The position numbers and the translations under genes are program-made. Source: Ignavibacteria bacterium (GTDB lineage Bacteria; Bacteroidota; Ignavibacteria; Tepidaquicellales; Tepidaquicellaceae). From it: DNA of 64,000 bases. The notes beneath the pieces were generated by a model, which worked only from the letters and a program-made list of their open reading frames with translations, searched no databases and was not told where the DNA came from. Below are positions 39,931-49,492 of this stretch, piece by piece. Location: assembly GCA_019694675.1 (NCBI GenBank), contig JAIBBK010000081.1:1-64000 (forward strand). Direction: 5' to 3'. Position 1 is the stretch's first letter, and every line of letters begins with the position of its first letter.

Positions 39931-42912
39931 TTACTTAACGAGCATCATTTTCTTGGTATCAACGAAGTTCTTACCGTTTGACTCAACATTGATCCTGTAG
40001 AAGTAAACGCCGCTCGAAAGCGAAGAACCGTTGAAGTTTACGGAATAGTATCCGGCTGTTTTGATCCCGTTGACGAGCGTTGCAACTTCTCGTCCGGACA
40101 TATCAAACAGCTTCATGCTTACCTTACCGTCAAACGGCAGATCGTAGTTGATCATTGTTGACGGGTTGAAAGGATTCGGATAGTTCTGAGACATTGCGAA
40201 CTTCTCCGGAACACCGATATTAACTTCATTGCTGAGGTTGTGATATGTGAAGTTTCCGTTAAAGTCAATCTGCTTCAGTCTGTAGCTGTATTTGCCGGAA
40301 GCAACTGCCCTGTCTGTGAATGAATAGCTGTGCGGTGTGGAAGTGGTGCCGTTTCCGTTCACACTGCCAACCTTTGTCCATTCACTTCCAACTGATGACC
40401 TTTCAATATCAAAGCCCGAGTTGTTTGTTTCGGTAGCTGTTGACCAGTTGAGAGTTACGTCATTGCCGTTTACAAAAGAAACAAACGATGTCAGTTCAAC
40501 AGGCAGAGGTTCATCACCGCCGATTCCGAAATCACTGAACTTACCAAGTCCTGAAGCAATAAGATAATTTCCGGAAACAGTGGTGTTAAGGCATACCCAT
40601 TTGCCTGTAGGATCTGTCCTCTTCATAATGTACAGGTTCGTTGGATCTACAAATACCAGTCCGTCAAGGTAGATCGCAATGTTGTAATTTGCATAACCTG
40701 TCTTGTCGTTTCCTGTATAAGTGACTCTGAACCAGTAGTCGTGGTACACATTGGCCGGAGTGAAAATTGATCCTGACTGGGTTGTGGCCGTTGTGTTAGT
40801 TGCAATTGACTGTCCGGGATCGTTTCCAAGATAGGTTGAAACATAGGCATCGCCTCCGCCCGGATTATCTGTGCTATGTCCCGAAGTTACTATTGCATCT
40901 CCGTTCACGGACTCAATGTTTCCGAATGATTCAATCTTGTCAATTGTCTTCAAAGAAGATCCGTCTGAATTGACAATTCCTGACTTTGGAGGAAGCGGAA
41001 GCGTGTTGAAGTCCACTCTTACCAGAGAATCACATTGATAAGGTCCGGGAGCAGTTACAACTGAGTTGCAGGTTCTGTCCGGATTCGAGACGATCACATT
41101 ATCAATCCAGAGCCTGTTTCCAAAGTCGCTCTTGCCTCTGAAGCCAATTACAACATTCGCATTGTTTGCTACATTGGCCAGACTTACCGTTTCATGTCTC
41201 CACTGTCCTGAAGAATCCGGGACGAATGATGTGGATTGTCCCGGCCTTGTGGCAAGTGAGGGAAGCGATGCATCTCCCTTATTATAGACTGTGGTTGCCG
41301 GGAAGAATGTAACTCCACCGTCAGTGGAAACAACAACTTCAAGTGAGTCGTCTTCTCCGCTGATATACGACCTGTAAGCTGTGTAGAAGTTAAGAACAGG
41401 ATTGCTAAGTCCGGTAAGATCCATTTCCGGCGACCTCAATATTTCTCTTCTGAGAGCGCTTGCATTAAAGAAGTTTGCGGTTGCCGCAGTGTCACCTACT
41501 TTTCCGTCAGGATTAACGCAGATTCCAAGTCCCCAGATAGCAGTAGTGCCAACAGCATTTTCAATTACAATGGTCCAGTTCAGAGGATTAGTAAATGTCT
41601 GAATGTGCGGGAACGATGCAATCTTTGCGTTAACTGTAATATTTACGGTAAAAGTGTCGTTAACTGCATTTCCGTCACCAGCAAGGGCTGTATAAGCTTT
41701 GATGACATAGGCTCCGGGTGTAAGCGGAGTGAAAGCGAAACCGCCTGAGAAAACTACATTCTCGGTGCCGTTTGTCGGAATTGGTCCGACTGTGTTTACC
41801 GGGCCGATCGGTGAACCTCCGTTTACCGTGTAGTAAACAGGAACCACATTCTGAGTGCTTGTACCAAAGTTCTTGGCTGTTGCGGTCAGATTGTAGCCCT
41901 TGCCTGCAGAGATTATCTGCACGGGTGATGATCCGATTGTTATTGCAGATACCCCCATATCGTCCGCGACCGGCGGCACAGGAGGCGTCCAGATGAATGT
42001 AAGTCCGGACGGCGGAAGTACAGTACTGCTGATCGTACAGGTTACTGAATTGGTTCCACCTGCAGTAGTTGCAGACCAGTTAGTCGTTGTGGTCCTGTTA
42101 TTGAAGTCAGTGTTCAGCAGACCTCTCAGTCCTACCTGTCCGGTCGTTGAGGCGCTGTTCGCATGGTTTCCATAAACCACCTGTACAACATTCGTGCCTT
42201 CAAAAAGCTTTATCTGGAATTCTTCGTAGTTTGAGTTGGCACCTGTGGTAAACGGCCTGAATCCTTTGAACTGAATAGTATGAACTCTGCTGCCAATTGA
42301 TCCGGTTGTGCCTCTTGTGATGCTACCGCTTGCCACAAGTAATGCAGTAGTTCCTGATGCAGAAGCTGCGTTGGAAATGTCAATAGTCCCTGCACCGGAA
42401 TTCAATGCCGTTATTGTAGTCCCGGCGGGAATACCTGTCCCGGTAATTACTCTTCCCACTTCCAGTCCTACAAATTGCGCGGCCGCAACAGCGGTAAGTG
42501 TGAAAGATCCCAACGTCCTCGTTGCAGTAATGCCTCTTGTGCCAGCAACATCTCTGGCGAATCCTGCTGCTGCTCCATCATAGGCCGTGGTTCCGGAAAT
42601 CGGCGAATAGAGTGTAGTAGCGGGTGCAGTTGCTCCGAAAGTTATGAAACCGTTGGATGATATTGTAAAGCTTGAATATGAGGTGCCATTAAAAGTGAAA
42701 GGAAACGGCAGCGCGTTTCCGGGATAGATCACGTCATCAATTGCAGTGGCACCTGAAGTGCCTGTGGCAAATGCAACAGTTGTATCACCTGCTCCGATAT
42801 CGCTGTATGAACCGGCTGACTGGCTGAATGTGTATGTGTTCACCTGTGCGGAAAGCATGGCCGGAAGGGAAACAAACAGCGCAAGAAGTAACAAAGAAAA
42901 TGATCTTCTCAT
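39931..42912 (-). CDS. large secreted multidomain protein with T9SS type A sorting domain (family B)
   Basis: 993 residues with the same domain order as 34996-37992. Signal peptide (LLLLALFVSLPAMLSAQ), then the N-terminal domain LPFPFTFNGTSYSSFTISSNGF. An inserted module follows (GLEVGRVITGTGIPAGTTITAL, about 140-195), then DDMGVSAITIGSSPVQIISAG, and the choice-of-anchor J-like block (SSGQWRHETVSLANVANNAN, GNRLWIDNVIVSN). The end is PVELTSFVSFVNGNDVTLNW and the T9SS tail (QNYPNPFNPSTMINYDLP to VDTKKMMLVK). The pair looks like an old duplication. It is probably a surface protein; no enzyme motif was seen. Confidence 0.87.
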   Translation of the reverse strand: MRRSFSLLLLALFVSLPAMLSAQVNTYTFSQSAGSYSDIGAGDTTVAFATGTSGATAIDDVIYPGNALPFPFTFNGTSYSSFTISSNGFITFGATAPATTLYSPISGTTAYDGAAAGFARDVAGTRGITATRTLGSFTLTAVAAAQFVGLEVGRVITGTGIPAGTTITALNSGAGTIDISNAASASGTTALLVASGSITRGTTGSIGSRVHTIQFKGFRPFTTGANSNYEEFQIKLFEGTNVVQVVYGNHANSASTTGQVGLRGLLNTDFNNRTTTTNWSATTAGGTNSVTCTISSTVLPPSGLTFIWTPPVPPVADDMGVSAITIGSSPVQIISAGKGYNLTATAKNFGTSTQNVVPVYYTVNGGSPIGPVNTVGPIPTNGTENVVFSGGFAFTPLTPGAYVIKAYTALAGDGNAVNDTFTVNITVNAKIASFPHIQTFTNPLNWTIVIENAVGTTAIWGLGICVNPDGKVGDTAATANFFNASALRREILRSPEMDLTGLSNPVLNFYTAYRSYISGEDDSLEVVVSTDGGVTFFPATTVYNKGDASLPSLATRPGQSTSFVPDSSGQWRHETVSLANVANNANVVIGFRGKSDFGNRLWIDNVIVSNPDRTCNSVVTAPGPYQCDSLVRVDFNTLPLPPKSGIVNSDGSSLKTIDKIESFGNIESVNGDAIVTSGHSTDNPGGGDAYVSTYLGNDPGQSIATNTTATTQSGSIFTPANVYHDYWFRVTYTGNDKTGYANYNIAIYLDGLVFVDPTNLYIMKRTDPTGKWVCLNTTVSGNYLIASGLGKFSDFGIGGDEPLPVELTSFVSFVNGNDVTLNWSTATETNNSGFDIERSSVGSEWTKVGSVNGNGTTSTPHSYSFTDRAVASGKYSYRLKQIDFNGNFTYHNLSNEVNIGVPEKFAMSQNYPNPFNPSTMINYDLPFDGKVSMKLFDMSGREVATLVNGIKTAGYYSVNFNGSSLSSGVYFYRINVESNGKNFVDTKKMMLVK

Positions 42913-42979
42913 TTGTCTTTAAATTTTGATTGATTAATTAATTTGATTGCGGTATCAGGGTAATGACAATTCTGCGCCC

Positions 42980-43017
42980 CCTCATTGTTTTGTTCACCGC
43001 ACAAGTCAACAATGAGG
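42980..43017. repeat. 10-bp inverted repeat in the gap before the 39931-42912 gene
   Basis: CCTCATTGTT (42980-42989) and AACAATGAGG (43008-43017) pair perfectly around an 18-base loop. There is no T run on either side, so it is not a clear intrinsic terminator. It lies 68 bases upstream of the ATG at 42912 and 112 bases after the stop of the 43129 gene. Confidence 0.7.
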
Positions 43018-43128
43018 CGTTTAAATGCGCTCCTCCTTTCGTTTCCTTTTTATCTTATGGGTTAAATACAAAGTAATTCATTATCTAACAAAAATCTAAC
43101 ATTAAATTTAATTACAGCTGAATCTGCT

Positions 43129-45516
43129 TCATGGCCTTGCCAAGCTTACAAAATTAGCTGCATTGTTGTCCACATAGAGTGCATCCGTTCCGTCAACTAT
43201 GTCGTCATTGTTCAGATCTGTAGTTACGTAACCGGACACAAATGATGTTACATCATTGTCAACACTGCTTAAGTCGGTGCCATCTACAGAATAATCCTGG
43301 TTCACATCACCGGAATAGAAACTTGCCGCACCGTTCACAAGCACCATATTGTTTCCGAAAGCTTTGTTCAAACCTGATGAGAAGTTATAGCTGACTGTTG
43401 CACCACCGGACGGGATGTTCAAGGGTGCAGAGCTCCATGTTTCAAGAGTACTGCGGTGATTTACAACAACATAGTAAGATGCACCCGGCCTGATGTTGGA
43501 AAAGCTGAAGGATCCTGTACCGGAATTGCTGATCAATTTCTTTCCAGCATCTGCATATTCATAAGGATAGGAGGATTCCCTGAGTTTGATGAGAACAGTA
43601 TCTCCGGTGTTTGAAGAAGGAAACACATCGGGCGTTATTGCCTCAAGTGAGCCGGTGAACTGTAAAGTTGCAGGAGAGCATGAATAGAAGAGTCTTTGTG
43701 GATCCGGCCCGAACTGCACAGAGACCGGTGAAGATGAAAGCACTGGACCTCCGGTCGAAACAAATCCGTTGCCGGCATATCTGTAAATGCACTTCTGCCC
43801 CTGAGAAAGCGCTATACCGCATAACTGAGAAGGCAATGTTCCGGAGAAGTATTTTGACCTGAATGAAGTCCCTGTTTTGGAACCGGAAGTATCTGCATAC
43901 TGAACAAGGATACGGCTGTTCTGTGATGAAAAGAAATCAACTATGTCTATAAGAACCTGAAAACTGACATAGTCTCCGCTGTTTCCGCCTGCAACGGAAG
44001 CCCTGTCGTAAGTTATGAGAATGAATGAATCATCAATTATCTTATAACTTAGTCTGTTCTGAGTCATTGAGATAACTGAATAAGAAAGGTTCATCCACAA
44101 CGGAAGAATCGAAGGAGAAGGAATTGAAGAAGTATCCGGATTCGGATTGCTGAGGTTAATGTTTGACTGAGTGAAACCGATGATCCCGTTAGTACCGATA
44201 AATATAGAATCATATTCGTTTCCCGCTCTTATTGCGCTGTTCTGTTTTAATATGTTCCCAAGCCTGAAATAGCCATTATCCCCGTTTCCGGTAAGCAGTT
44301 CCGGCCTTACTATATTGCTGTTCACGATCAGACTTATACTGCCTGTTGTGTCTTTCCAGCAAAACTGAGGTTTTGAGGGAGCCCCGGTTCCTACTGAATT
44401 GGAAAAGTAGTAACTTCCACCCGATCCGAAATTGATCTGTTGTGCCGTGAATGAAAGCGAAGCCGTATCATTGAACCTGTTTGTGTCATTTGAAAGAGAA
44501 GATATCGCCTTTGCTGTATAACTGCCGATAGCAGGGACAAATGTACTGTCAAAAGTGACAGTTACAGTATCGCCCGGGGAAATTGACGCAATAATCTTGT
44601 TGCTGTTGTAATTAACGGGCCCTGAGATGCTGAGTTTTACGCTGACACTGTTCAGAGAATTTGAACCAATGTTTGTAAATTTGCCCTTGGGTGCAAGCAC
44701 GCTGCCGTCTGCAGGTATAAGCGGTGAAATATTTGTCACAGACAAAGCCTGCATATTGTTCGGAAAGATAACAGGTCTTTCAACCGTCAGGCTGTCAATT
44801 CCGATGTAATCACTGTTGACGCCCGAAGGCCCTCCGTTCACAACATTGTATCTGATCGCGAATCTCGCACCCGAGCCTGATAACGGAGCCCTGAAGCCCT
44901 TCCTCATCCACGAACCTGTTGTGTTCACCTTGAATCTCCCGAGCTCTGTCCATGCAGCTTCAGGCACCGAATCTCCGGATTGTGAGAACATCACTCTGAC
45001 TGAATCGGGAAACCTGGAATTGAGAATTGACCTTGAAAAAAAATATATGCTGTCCCCGGGCAAAGTATTCAGCTTTGGCAGAACAAGCCAGTTATCGATC
45101 TTGTTGCTTGAAGTTACGGCATTGAAATTTGCGGCAACATATCCTGTTGACGGCCCGTTGAGTGATGAAAACACAATGGAACTTCCCTGAAACCATGCTG
45201 CAGTCAATCCCTGCGGACCGGTTCCCCTGTAATAGACTTTGTATCCTCTTGACTTGAGTGAAGTTGTATCGTTAGCTCCGTTGAAATTGTCTGAGTAGAG
45301 TATGATGCTGGGAAGTGAATTTCCGGAATCAGATTCGACAGGCACAGTCCCTGCAAACGATTTTTCCGGCTCAAGCAGGAATGCCGGCAAGTCAGATTCT
45401 CCCCTTCTGGAGTCCGTTGGATTATCAGAAAGAGTGTTGCCGAACAGCACGACACCAAATACAAAAGGGAGCATCAGCCATTGCAGGAGTGCAATTTCTC
45501 CGGAGAAATATTTCAT
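43129..45516 (-). CDS. large secreted protein with choice-of-anchor J-like domain and dockerin-like C-terminus (family C)
   Basis: 795 residues. One N-terminal hydrophobic segment (WLMLPFVFGVVLFGNTL) is followed by NPTDSR, as in its paralogue at 45741. A choice-of-anchor J-like domain at about 65-235 (SDNFNGANDTTSLKSRGYKV, STGYVAANFNAVTSSNKIDNW) is followed by a CARDB-like domain (FTNIGSNSLNSVSVKLSISG) and a long middle beta region. The last 190 residues carry the beta-sandwich plus two dockerin-like loops, DVNQDYSVDGTD and DLNNDDIVDGTD, ending NNAANFVSLARP. Both loops lack the usual glycine after the third ligand. There is no T9SS tail. No clear terminator follows. Confidence 0.83.
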   Translation of the reverse strand: MKYFSGEIALLQWLMLPFVFGVVLFGNTLSDNPTDSRRGESDLPAFLLEPEKSFAGTVPVESDSGNSLPSIILYSDNFNGANDTTSLKSRGYKVYYRGTGPQGLTAAWFQGSSIVFSSLNGPSTGYVAANFNAVTSSNKIDNWLVLPKLNTLPGDSIYFFSRSILNSRFPDSVRVMFSQSGDSVPEAAWTELGRFKVNTTGSWMRKGFRAPLSGSGARFAIRYNVVNGGPSGVNSDYIGIDSLTVERPVIFPNNMQALSVTNISPLIPADGSVLAPKGKFTNIGSNSLNSVSVKLSISGPVNYNSNKIIASISPGDTVTVTFDSTFVPAIGSYTAKAISSLSNDTNRFNDTASLSFTAQQINFGSGGSYYFSNSVGTGAPSKPQFCWKDTTGSISLIVNSNIVRPELLTGNGDNGYFRLGNILKQNSAIRAGNEYDSIFIGTNGIIGFTQSNINLSNPNPDTSSIPSPSILPLWMNLSYSVISMTQNRLSYKIIDDSFILITYDRASVAGGNSGDYVSFQVLIDIVDFFSSQNSRILVQYADTSGSKTGTSFRSKYFSGTLPSQLCGIALSQGQKCIYRYAGNGFVSTGGPVLSSSPVSVQFGPDPQRLFYSCSPATLQFTGSLEAITPDVFPSSNTGDTVLIKLRESSYPYEYADAGKKLISNSGTGSFSFSNIRPGASYYVVVNHRSTLETWSSAPLNIPSGGATVSYNFSSGLNKAFGNNMVLVNGAASFYSGDVNQDYSVDGTDLSSVDNDVTSFVSGYVTTDLNNDDIVDGTDALYVDNNAANFVSLARP

Positions 45517-45683
45517 TGGGATTTGTGTAACTGTTTAAATTACCGGAATGGTAAAGACGGCCGTATCTCGGAGAAGTTTAGATTGTAAAATTTGGTTACG
45601 GCAAGTTATAAAATCGAACTAAAATAATAAACTACATTGGCAGTAAATATTTCTTCCTGCCGCCTTCAGGAATTCGTGAGCAC

Positions 45684-45717
45684 AAAAAAAAGATCCGCCG
45701 GCAATTACCGGCGGATC
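45684..45717 (-). terminator. intrinsic terminator of the 45741-48089 gene
   Basis: Minus-strand stem GATCCGCCGG/CCGGCGGATC (45717-45692) with a 6-base loop, then eight T (45691-45684). It lies 23 bases after the stop. Confidence 0.87.
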
Positions 45718-45740
45718 CTTTTGAATAAACTGCGTATTGC

Positions 45741-48089
45741 TTACGGCCTTACAACGCCAACGAAGTTGAATGCGTTGTTTTCTACGTATGCGCCGTCTGT
45801 TGCATCAACGAAACCGTCATTGTTGACGTCTGTTGCAACATAACCGCTTACGAAGTTGAATGCATCGTTGTCAACGGCACTGCCGTCTGATGCATCTACA
45901 AAACCGTCCTGATTTACATCACCGCCGTAAATGCTTGCGGCTCCTGCAACCACAACCATGTTGCTTCCAAAAGCCTGATTTACATTGGTAGTGAAGTTGT
46001 AGTTTGTCACAGCATTCACAGTAACAGGTGCTGCGCTCCAGGTTTCAATGGAGTTTCTGTGTTTAACAACAATGTAATATCCGGTTCCAAGTGAAGCCTT
46101 TGTGAAGTTCACTGTTGCCAAACCTGAATTGCTGAGAACCACTCTTGCCGCATCTTCAATCTCATAAGGCGAAGTTGCCCTTCTGAGAAGCACTGTGATC
46201 GTATCACTGGTGTTTGAAGAAGGTGACGGATCCGGAGTTATTGCCTCGAGAGAAGCTGTCAGGTTAAGAGTTGCAGCTGCGCAGGAAGAGTTAAGCCTTG
46301 TTGCATCCGTACCAAATTCAATCGCAATCGGGTTAGAACCAAAAAGCGGTCCCGGAGGATTGGCCGGATAAGCTGCTCTGTAATATGTATTTGTTGTGCC
46401 GTCTGCAATCTGAAGTCCGACAAGGTGAGCATTAAGGAGATCAGTGTTGTAGTATGTCAGGAAGTCTGCTCCCGTATTGCCGTTTGTATTATCTGCAAAC
46501 TGTGCTACCATGTTGGAGTTGTTCGGTGAACCTCCATCCACGAGGTCAATAACTGCCTGCATGCTGACGTATTCTGTTGTATCACCGCCAAATGCCGGAA
46601 CTCTGTCGTAGGTCACTATGAGCTGATAACCGTTGACTTTGTAGCTAAGCCTGTTTGTAGCTGAACCAACCGAAAGAGTTGTATAATTCAGATCCATCCA
46701 CATCAGGTAGAAGGTCGGCCTGTTAAGCGAATTCAGGGCCGGTGAGAATGAATTGAGCAATGAATGAGTTGCGAAGCTGATGAATCCGTTCGTTGCCACG
46801 AATACAGAATCATACTCAGTGCCGCCCATTTTGACTTTCTTTCCTGCCGGCAGTCTGAACTTCCAGTGACCGTCATCAAGTGATCCAGCGAAATTTCCTG
46901 AACTGGCCTGAACGCTGTTAACAACAAGACTCGTGCTTCCTGATGTATCTTTCCAGCAGAATTGCGGGCTGGAAGGTGCACCGGAACCCGGAACGTTGTT
47001 CGCATAGGAATATGTACCGCTTGTTCCATAGTTCGGGTTCAAAGCAGTGAACGAAGTCTTGAGAGTATCATTGAATCTGTTTCCGTCACTTGCGAGGCTT
47101 ACTATGATGGTAACATTGTATGTTCCCGGTGTCGGGTTGAAAGTGCTGTCAAATGTTACCGTGGTGGATGTGCCGGACGCAATTGATGAGATAGTTTTAT
47201 TGCTTGTGTAAGCTACCGGACCTGTGATCGAGTATCTTACAGGCACATTTGTCTGTGCCGCTGATCCGATGTTTGTGAATGTTGCCTTTGGAGCGATAGT
47301 TGATGTAGGAAGTACAATGCTTCCGGTTGGTGCAACATTTGCCGAAGAGGCCATGTCGTTAGCAATTGCGGCGCCCTCGATCGTAAGAGCGTCGATACCA
47401 ATGAAATCACTATTGCTACCAAGCGGACCGCCGTCAACAACATTGTATCTGATGGCGAATCTTGCGCCGGCTGCTGTTGAAGGAGCTCCGAATGCTTTTC
47501 TTTCCCAAGCACCTGCAATATTAACTTTGAATCTTCCGAGTTCAGTCCATGTGCCTTCAGGAGTTGTTGATCCTGCGGCAGAATACATGACTCTGATAGA
47601 ATCGGGGAATGTGCTAGAAAGCGGAGCTCTTGAATAAAATACTATTGAGTCACCGGATGTCACATTGTTCGCCGGAGTAATGAGCCAACTGTCTATGTTG
47701 TTAGCGCTTGTCACTACATTGTAATTTGCAGCAACATAACCTGTAGTTGGACCATTGAAAGCAGAGAACACTACGTCATTACCCTGAAACCATGTGGCTG
47801 TGAGACCCTGAGCGCCAGCACCGCGGTACCAAACGAAATAACCCCTAGCTTTCAGTGAGGTTGTATCGTTGGCTCCGTCAAAATTGTCTGTGTAGTACGG
47901 TGTTCCGTCAGTATCGTAGCCTCCGACCGGAAGACGGGGTCCGTCCTGCTGGATCGGATTTATGGACTCATTGTTTCTTGAGTCCGTCGGATTGCCTTTC
48001 TTGGGATCATCCTTCATTGTATTGAAGCCTAATGCGACTCCGAGGACAATTAAGACAAGCCCAAAGATTGTAGCTTTGGTTCTGCTCAT
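45741..48089 (-). CDS. large secreted protein with choice-of-anchor J-like domain and dockerin-like C-terminus (family C)
   Basis: 782 residues, paralogue of 43129. A hydrophobic N-terminus (TIFGLVLIVLGVALGF) without an obvious cleavage site is followed by NPTDSRNNES. The choice-of-anchor J-like domain is at about 70-235 (TDNFDGANDTTSLKARGYFV, SDFIGIDALTIEG), followed by a CARDB-like domain (FTNIGSAAQTNVPVRYSITG) and a middle beta region. The C-terminal module has two dockerin-like loops, DVNQDGFVDASD and DVNNDGFVDATD, ending NNAFNFVGVVRP. It may be membrane-anchored or exported. The lack of a YPNPFNP tail sets families B and C apart. It has its own promoter and terminator. Confidence 0.84.
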   Translation of the reverse strand: MSRTKATIFGLVLIVLGVALGFNTMKDDPKKGNPTDSRNNESINPIQQDGPRLPVGGYDTDGTPYYTDNFDGANDTTSLKARGYFVWYRGAGAQGLTATWFQGNDVVFSAFNGPTTGYVAANYNVVTSANNIDSWLITPANNVTSGDSIVFYSRAPLSSTFPDSIRVMYSAAGSTTPEGTWTELGRFKVNIAGAWERKAFGAPSTAAGARFAIRYNVVDGGPLGSNSDFIGIDALTIEGAAIANDMASSANVAPTGSIVLPTSTIAPKATFTNIGSAAQTNVPVRYSITGPVAYTSNKTISSIASGTSTTVTFDSTFNPTPGTYNVTIIVSLASDGNRFNDTLKTSFTALNPNYGTSGTYSYANNVPGSGAPSSPQFCWKDTSGSTSLVVNSVQASSGNFAGSLDDGHWKFRLPAGKKVKMGGTEYDSVFVATNGFISFATHSLLNSFSPALNSLNRPTFYLMWMDLNYTTLSVGSATNRLSYKVNGYQLIVTYDRVPAFGGDTTEYVSMQAVIDLVDGGSPNNSNMVAQFADNTNGNTGADFLTYYNTDLLNAHLVGLQIADGTTNTYYRAAYPANPPGPLFGSNPIAIEFGTDATRLNSSCAAATLNLTASLEAITPDPSPSSNTSDTITVLLRRATSPYEIEDAARVVLSNSGLATVNFTKASLGTGYYIVVKHRNSIETWSAAPVTVNAVTNYNFTTNVNQAFGSNMVVVAGAASIYGGDVNQDGFVDASDGSAVDNDAFNFVSGYVATDVNNDGFVDATDGAYVENNAFNFVGVVRP

Positions 48090-48122
48090 TCCTTTTTTCT
48101 CCTGTTTGATTTTTGAGGGAAA

Positions 48123-48153
48123 TAAACATAATCTCAGGCACTGAAATAAACAA
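48123..48153 (-). promoter_or_regulatory. probable promoter of the 45741-48089 gene
   Basis: Minus strand: TTG (48153-48151), 20 bases, TATGTTTA (48130-48123), one mismatch from TAnnTTTG. The leader is about 28 bases. Confidence 0.48.
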
Positions 48154-48205
48154 GATATTAATTAACTCTGATTGACTTTAAACCGGGCTGAATCGTGATG
48201 TAATC

Positions 48206-48245
48206 AAGCCGGAAGTTCCGATCTGTGTGTCTATAGTTCCGGCTT
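48206..48245 (-). terminator. hairpin after murB, possible terminator
   Basis: AAGCCGGAA (48206-48214) and TTCCGGCTT (48237-48245) pair, with a 22-base loop, starting 6 bases after the murB stop. The following minus-strand sequence has no real T run, so termination is uncertain. Confidence 0.4.
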
Positions 48246-48250
48246 CCTTT

Positions 48251-49312
48251 TCAGGGGATAAACTGCGGCTCATTCTCCAGCATTATTCCGAATTTCCCAG
48301 TTACTGCAGTCTTGATCTTTTCAGACAGCATTATCAGTCCTGCAGTGCTTCCTCCCCTGTTCACAAGCGCCAGGCTGTGGCTGTTCGATATGCCGACCCC
48401 GTTTTCAGTGTATCCTTTTCTGAAACCCGCCGCTTCAATAAGCCATGCGGACGGGATCTTCACAAAACCATTTTCAGCCCGGGCAGGCGCATCGCTCAAT
48501 CCGCTGTATGATTCGCAAAGAGCAGTGAATCTGTCTTTTTCCAAAACAGGGTTCACAAAGAAGGAGCCGCAGGATCGGGTATCGGGATCAGAGCTATCAA
48601 GCACCATTGATTTGTTCTTTCTTATTCGCAGAACTTCAGACCTTAAAACAGACAGCTTACTTTGCCTGTCGAGGCTTTCAAAGTCAGTCCCGCATTCATC
48701 CAGTGACTCTTTCAAAGATGCATATTCAGGTGACACTTTATTTAATTTGGGCAGAACAAACTCCACGCCGGCAATGAAGTACCTCCCATTGTCAGCACAC
48801 TTGAAGCGGCTTGTGCGGTAACCAAAGCCGCACTCCCGGTTATCAAATGAAACAAGCTCATAGGTCTTCAGGTCGAGCGCACTCACGGACTTTATCACGT
48901 CACTTACTTCCTGCCCGTAAGCACCGACATTCTGTACAGGCGTGGCGCCTACCGTGCCCGGAATTCCGGACATGCACTCAATCCCCCCAAGTGACAACCC
49001 GACTGCACGCTCCACAACCTCATCCCATAACTCGCCCGATGAGACTCTTAGATCAGCGCGGTCAATTGATTCATCACACTCAAATCCCTTCACTTCGTTC
49101 TTTATCACAAGCCCGTCAAACCCGGTGTCGCTGAATACAATGTTGCTCCCCCCTCCGAGTATAAAGAATCTCATCTTCTCCGAACGTGCAAATTTTATTG
49201 CTTCGATGAGTTCATCGACATTCCGCACTCTGTACAGGTACTTTGCATTTCCGCCAAGCCCGATGCTTGTAAGCTCTGAAAGCGGGAAGTCAGGTTCAAA
49301 AAGTTCTTTCAT
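48251..49312 (-). CDS. murB: UDP-N-acetylenolpyruvoylglucosamine reductase
   Basis: 353 residues of the E. coli-type (type I) MurB. FAD-binding segments include FFILGGGSNIVFSDTGFDGLVI and CMSGIPGTVGATPVQNVGAYGQE. The catalytic serine region is SCGSFFVNPVL, and the C-terminal glutamate lies in FGIMLENEPQFIP. It reduces the enolpyruvyl group to give UDP-MurNAc, the second step of peptidoglycan precursor synthesis, in the cytoplasm with NADPH. The start ATG at 49312 is about 15 bases after a -7 box on the minus strand. It is bordered by the secreted-protein array on one side and the divergent CoA-transferase gene on the other. Confidence 0.92.
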   Translation of the reverse strand: MKELFEPDFPLSELTSIGLGGNAKYLYRVRNVDELIEAIKFARSEKMRFFILGGGSNIVFSDTGFDGLVIKNEVKGFECDESIDRADLRVSSGELWDEVVERAVGLSLGGIECMSGIPGTVGATPVQNVGAYGQEVSDVIKSVSALDLKTYELVSFDNRECGFGYRTSRFKCADNGRYFIAGVEFVLPKLNKVSPEYASLKESLDECGTDFESLDRQSKLSVLRSEVLRIRKNKSMVLDSSDPDTRSCGSFFVNPVLEKDRFTALCESYSGLSDAPARAENGFVKIPSAWLIEAAGFRKGYTENGVGISNSHSLALVNRGGSTAGLIMLSEKIKTAVTGKFGIMLENEPQFIP

Positions 49313-49326
49313 CAGAATAAGTTTGG

Positions 49327-49334
49327 CAAATATA
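49327..49334 (-). promoter_or_regulatory. -7 promoter element (TATATTTG) upstream of murB
   Basis: Minus strand TATATTTG (49334-49327), 15 bases before the ATG. The nearest TTG upstream is 16 bases away, shorter than in the best promoters here. Confidence 0.4.
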
Positions 49335-49492
49335 TGAATATGGATTGCCCCAAGTAACGGATAAATCAGAATATATTGAATTGCGGAAACGTTCTTTGCG
49401 GTGCCGCTTAAATACCGGAATTTTAACTTTAAACTCAGATTGAATAGAAGTAAATTGAGATACTTCTACACAACTAACCACTACCACTACAT

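Noticed and set aside
40337..47637. Many plus-strand frames opposite the secreted array
   Set aside because: They mirror Ser/Thr/Gly-rich repetitive coding of the minus-strand genes and contain no independent motifs.
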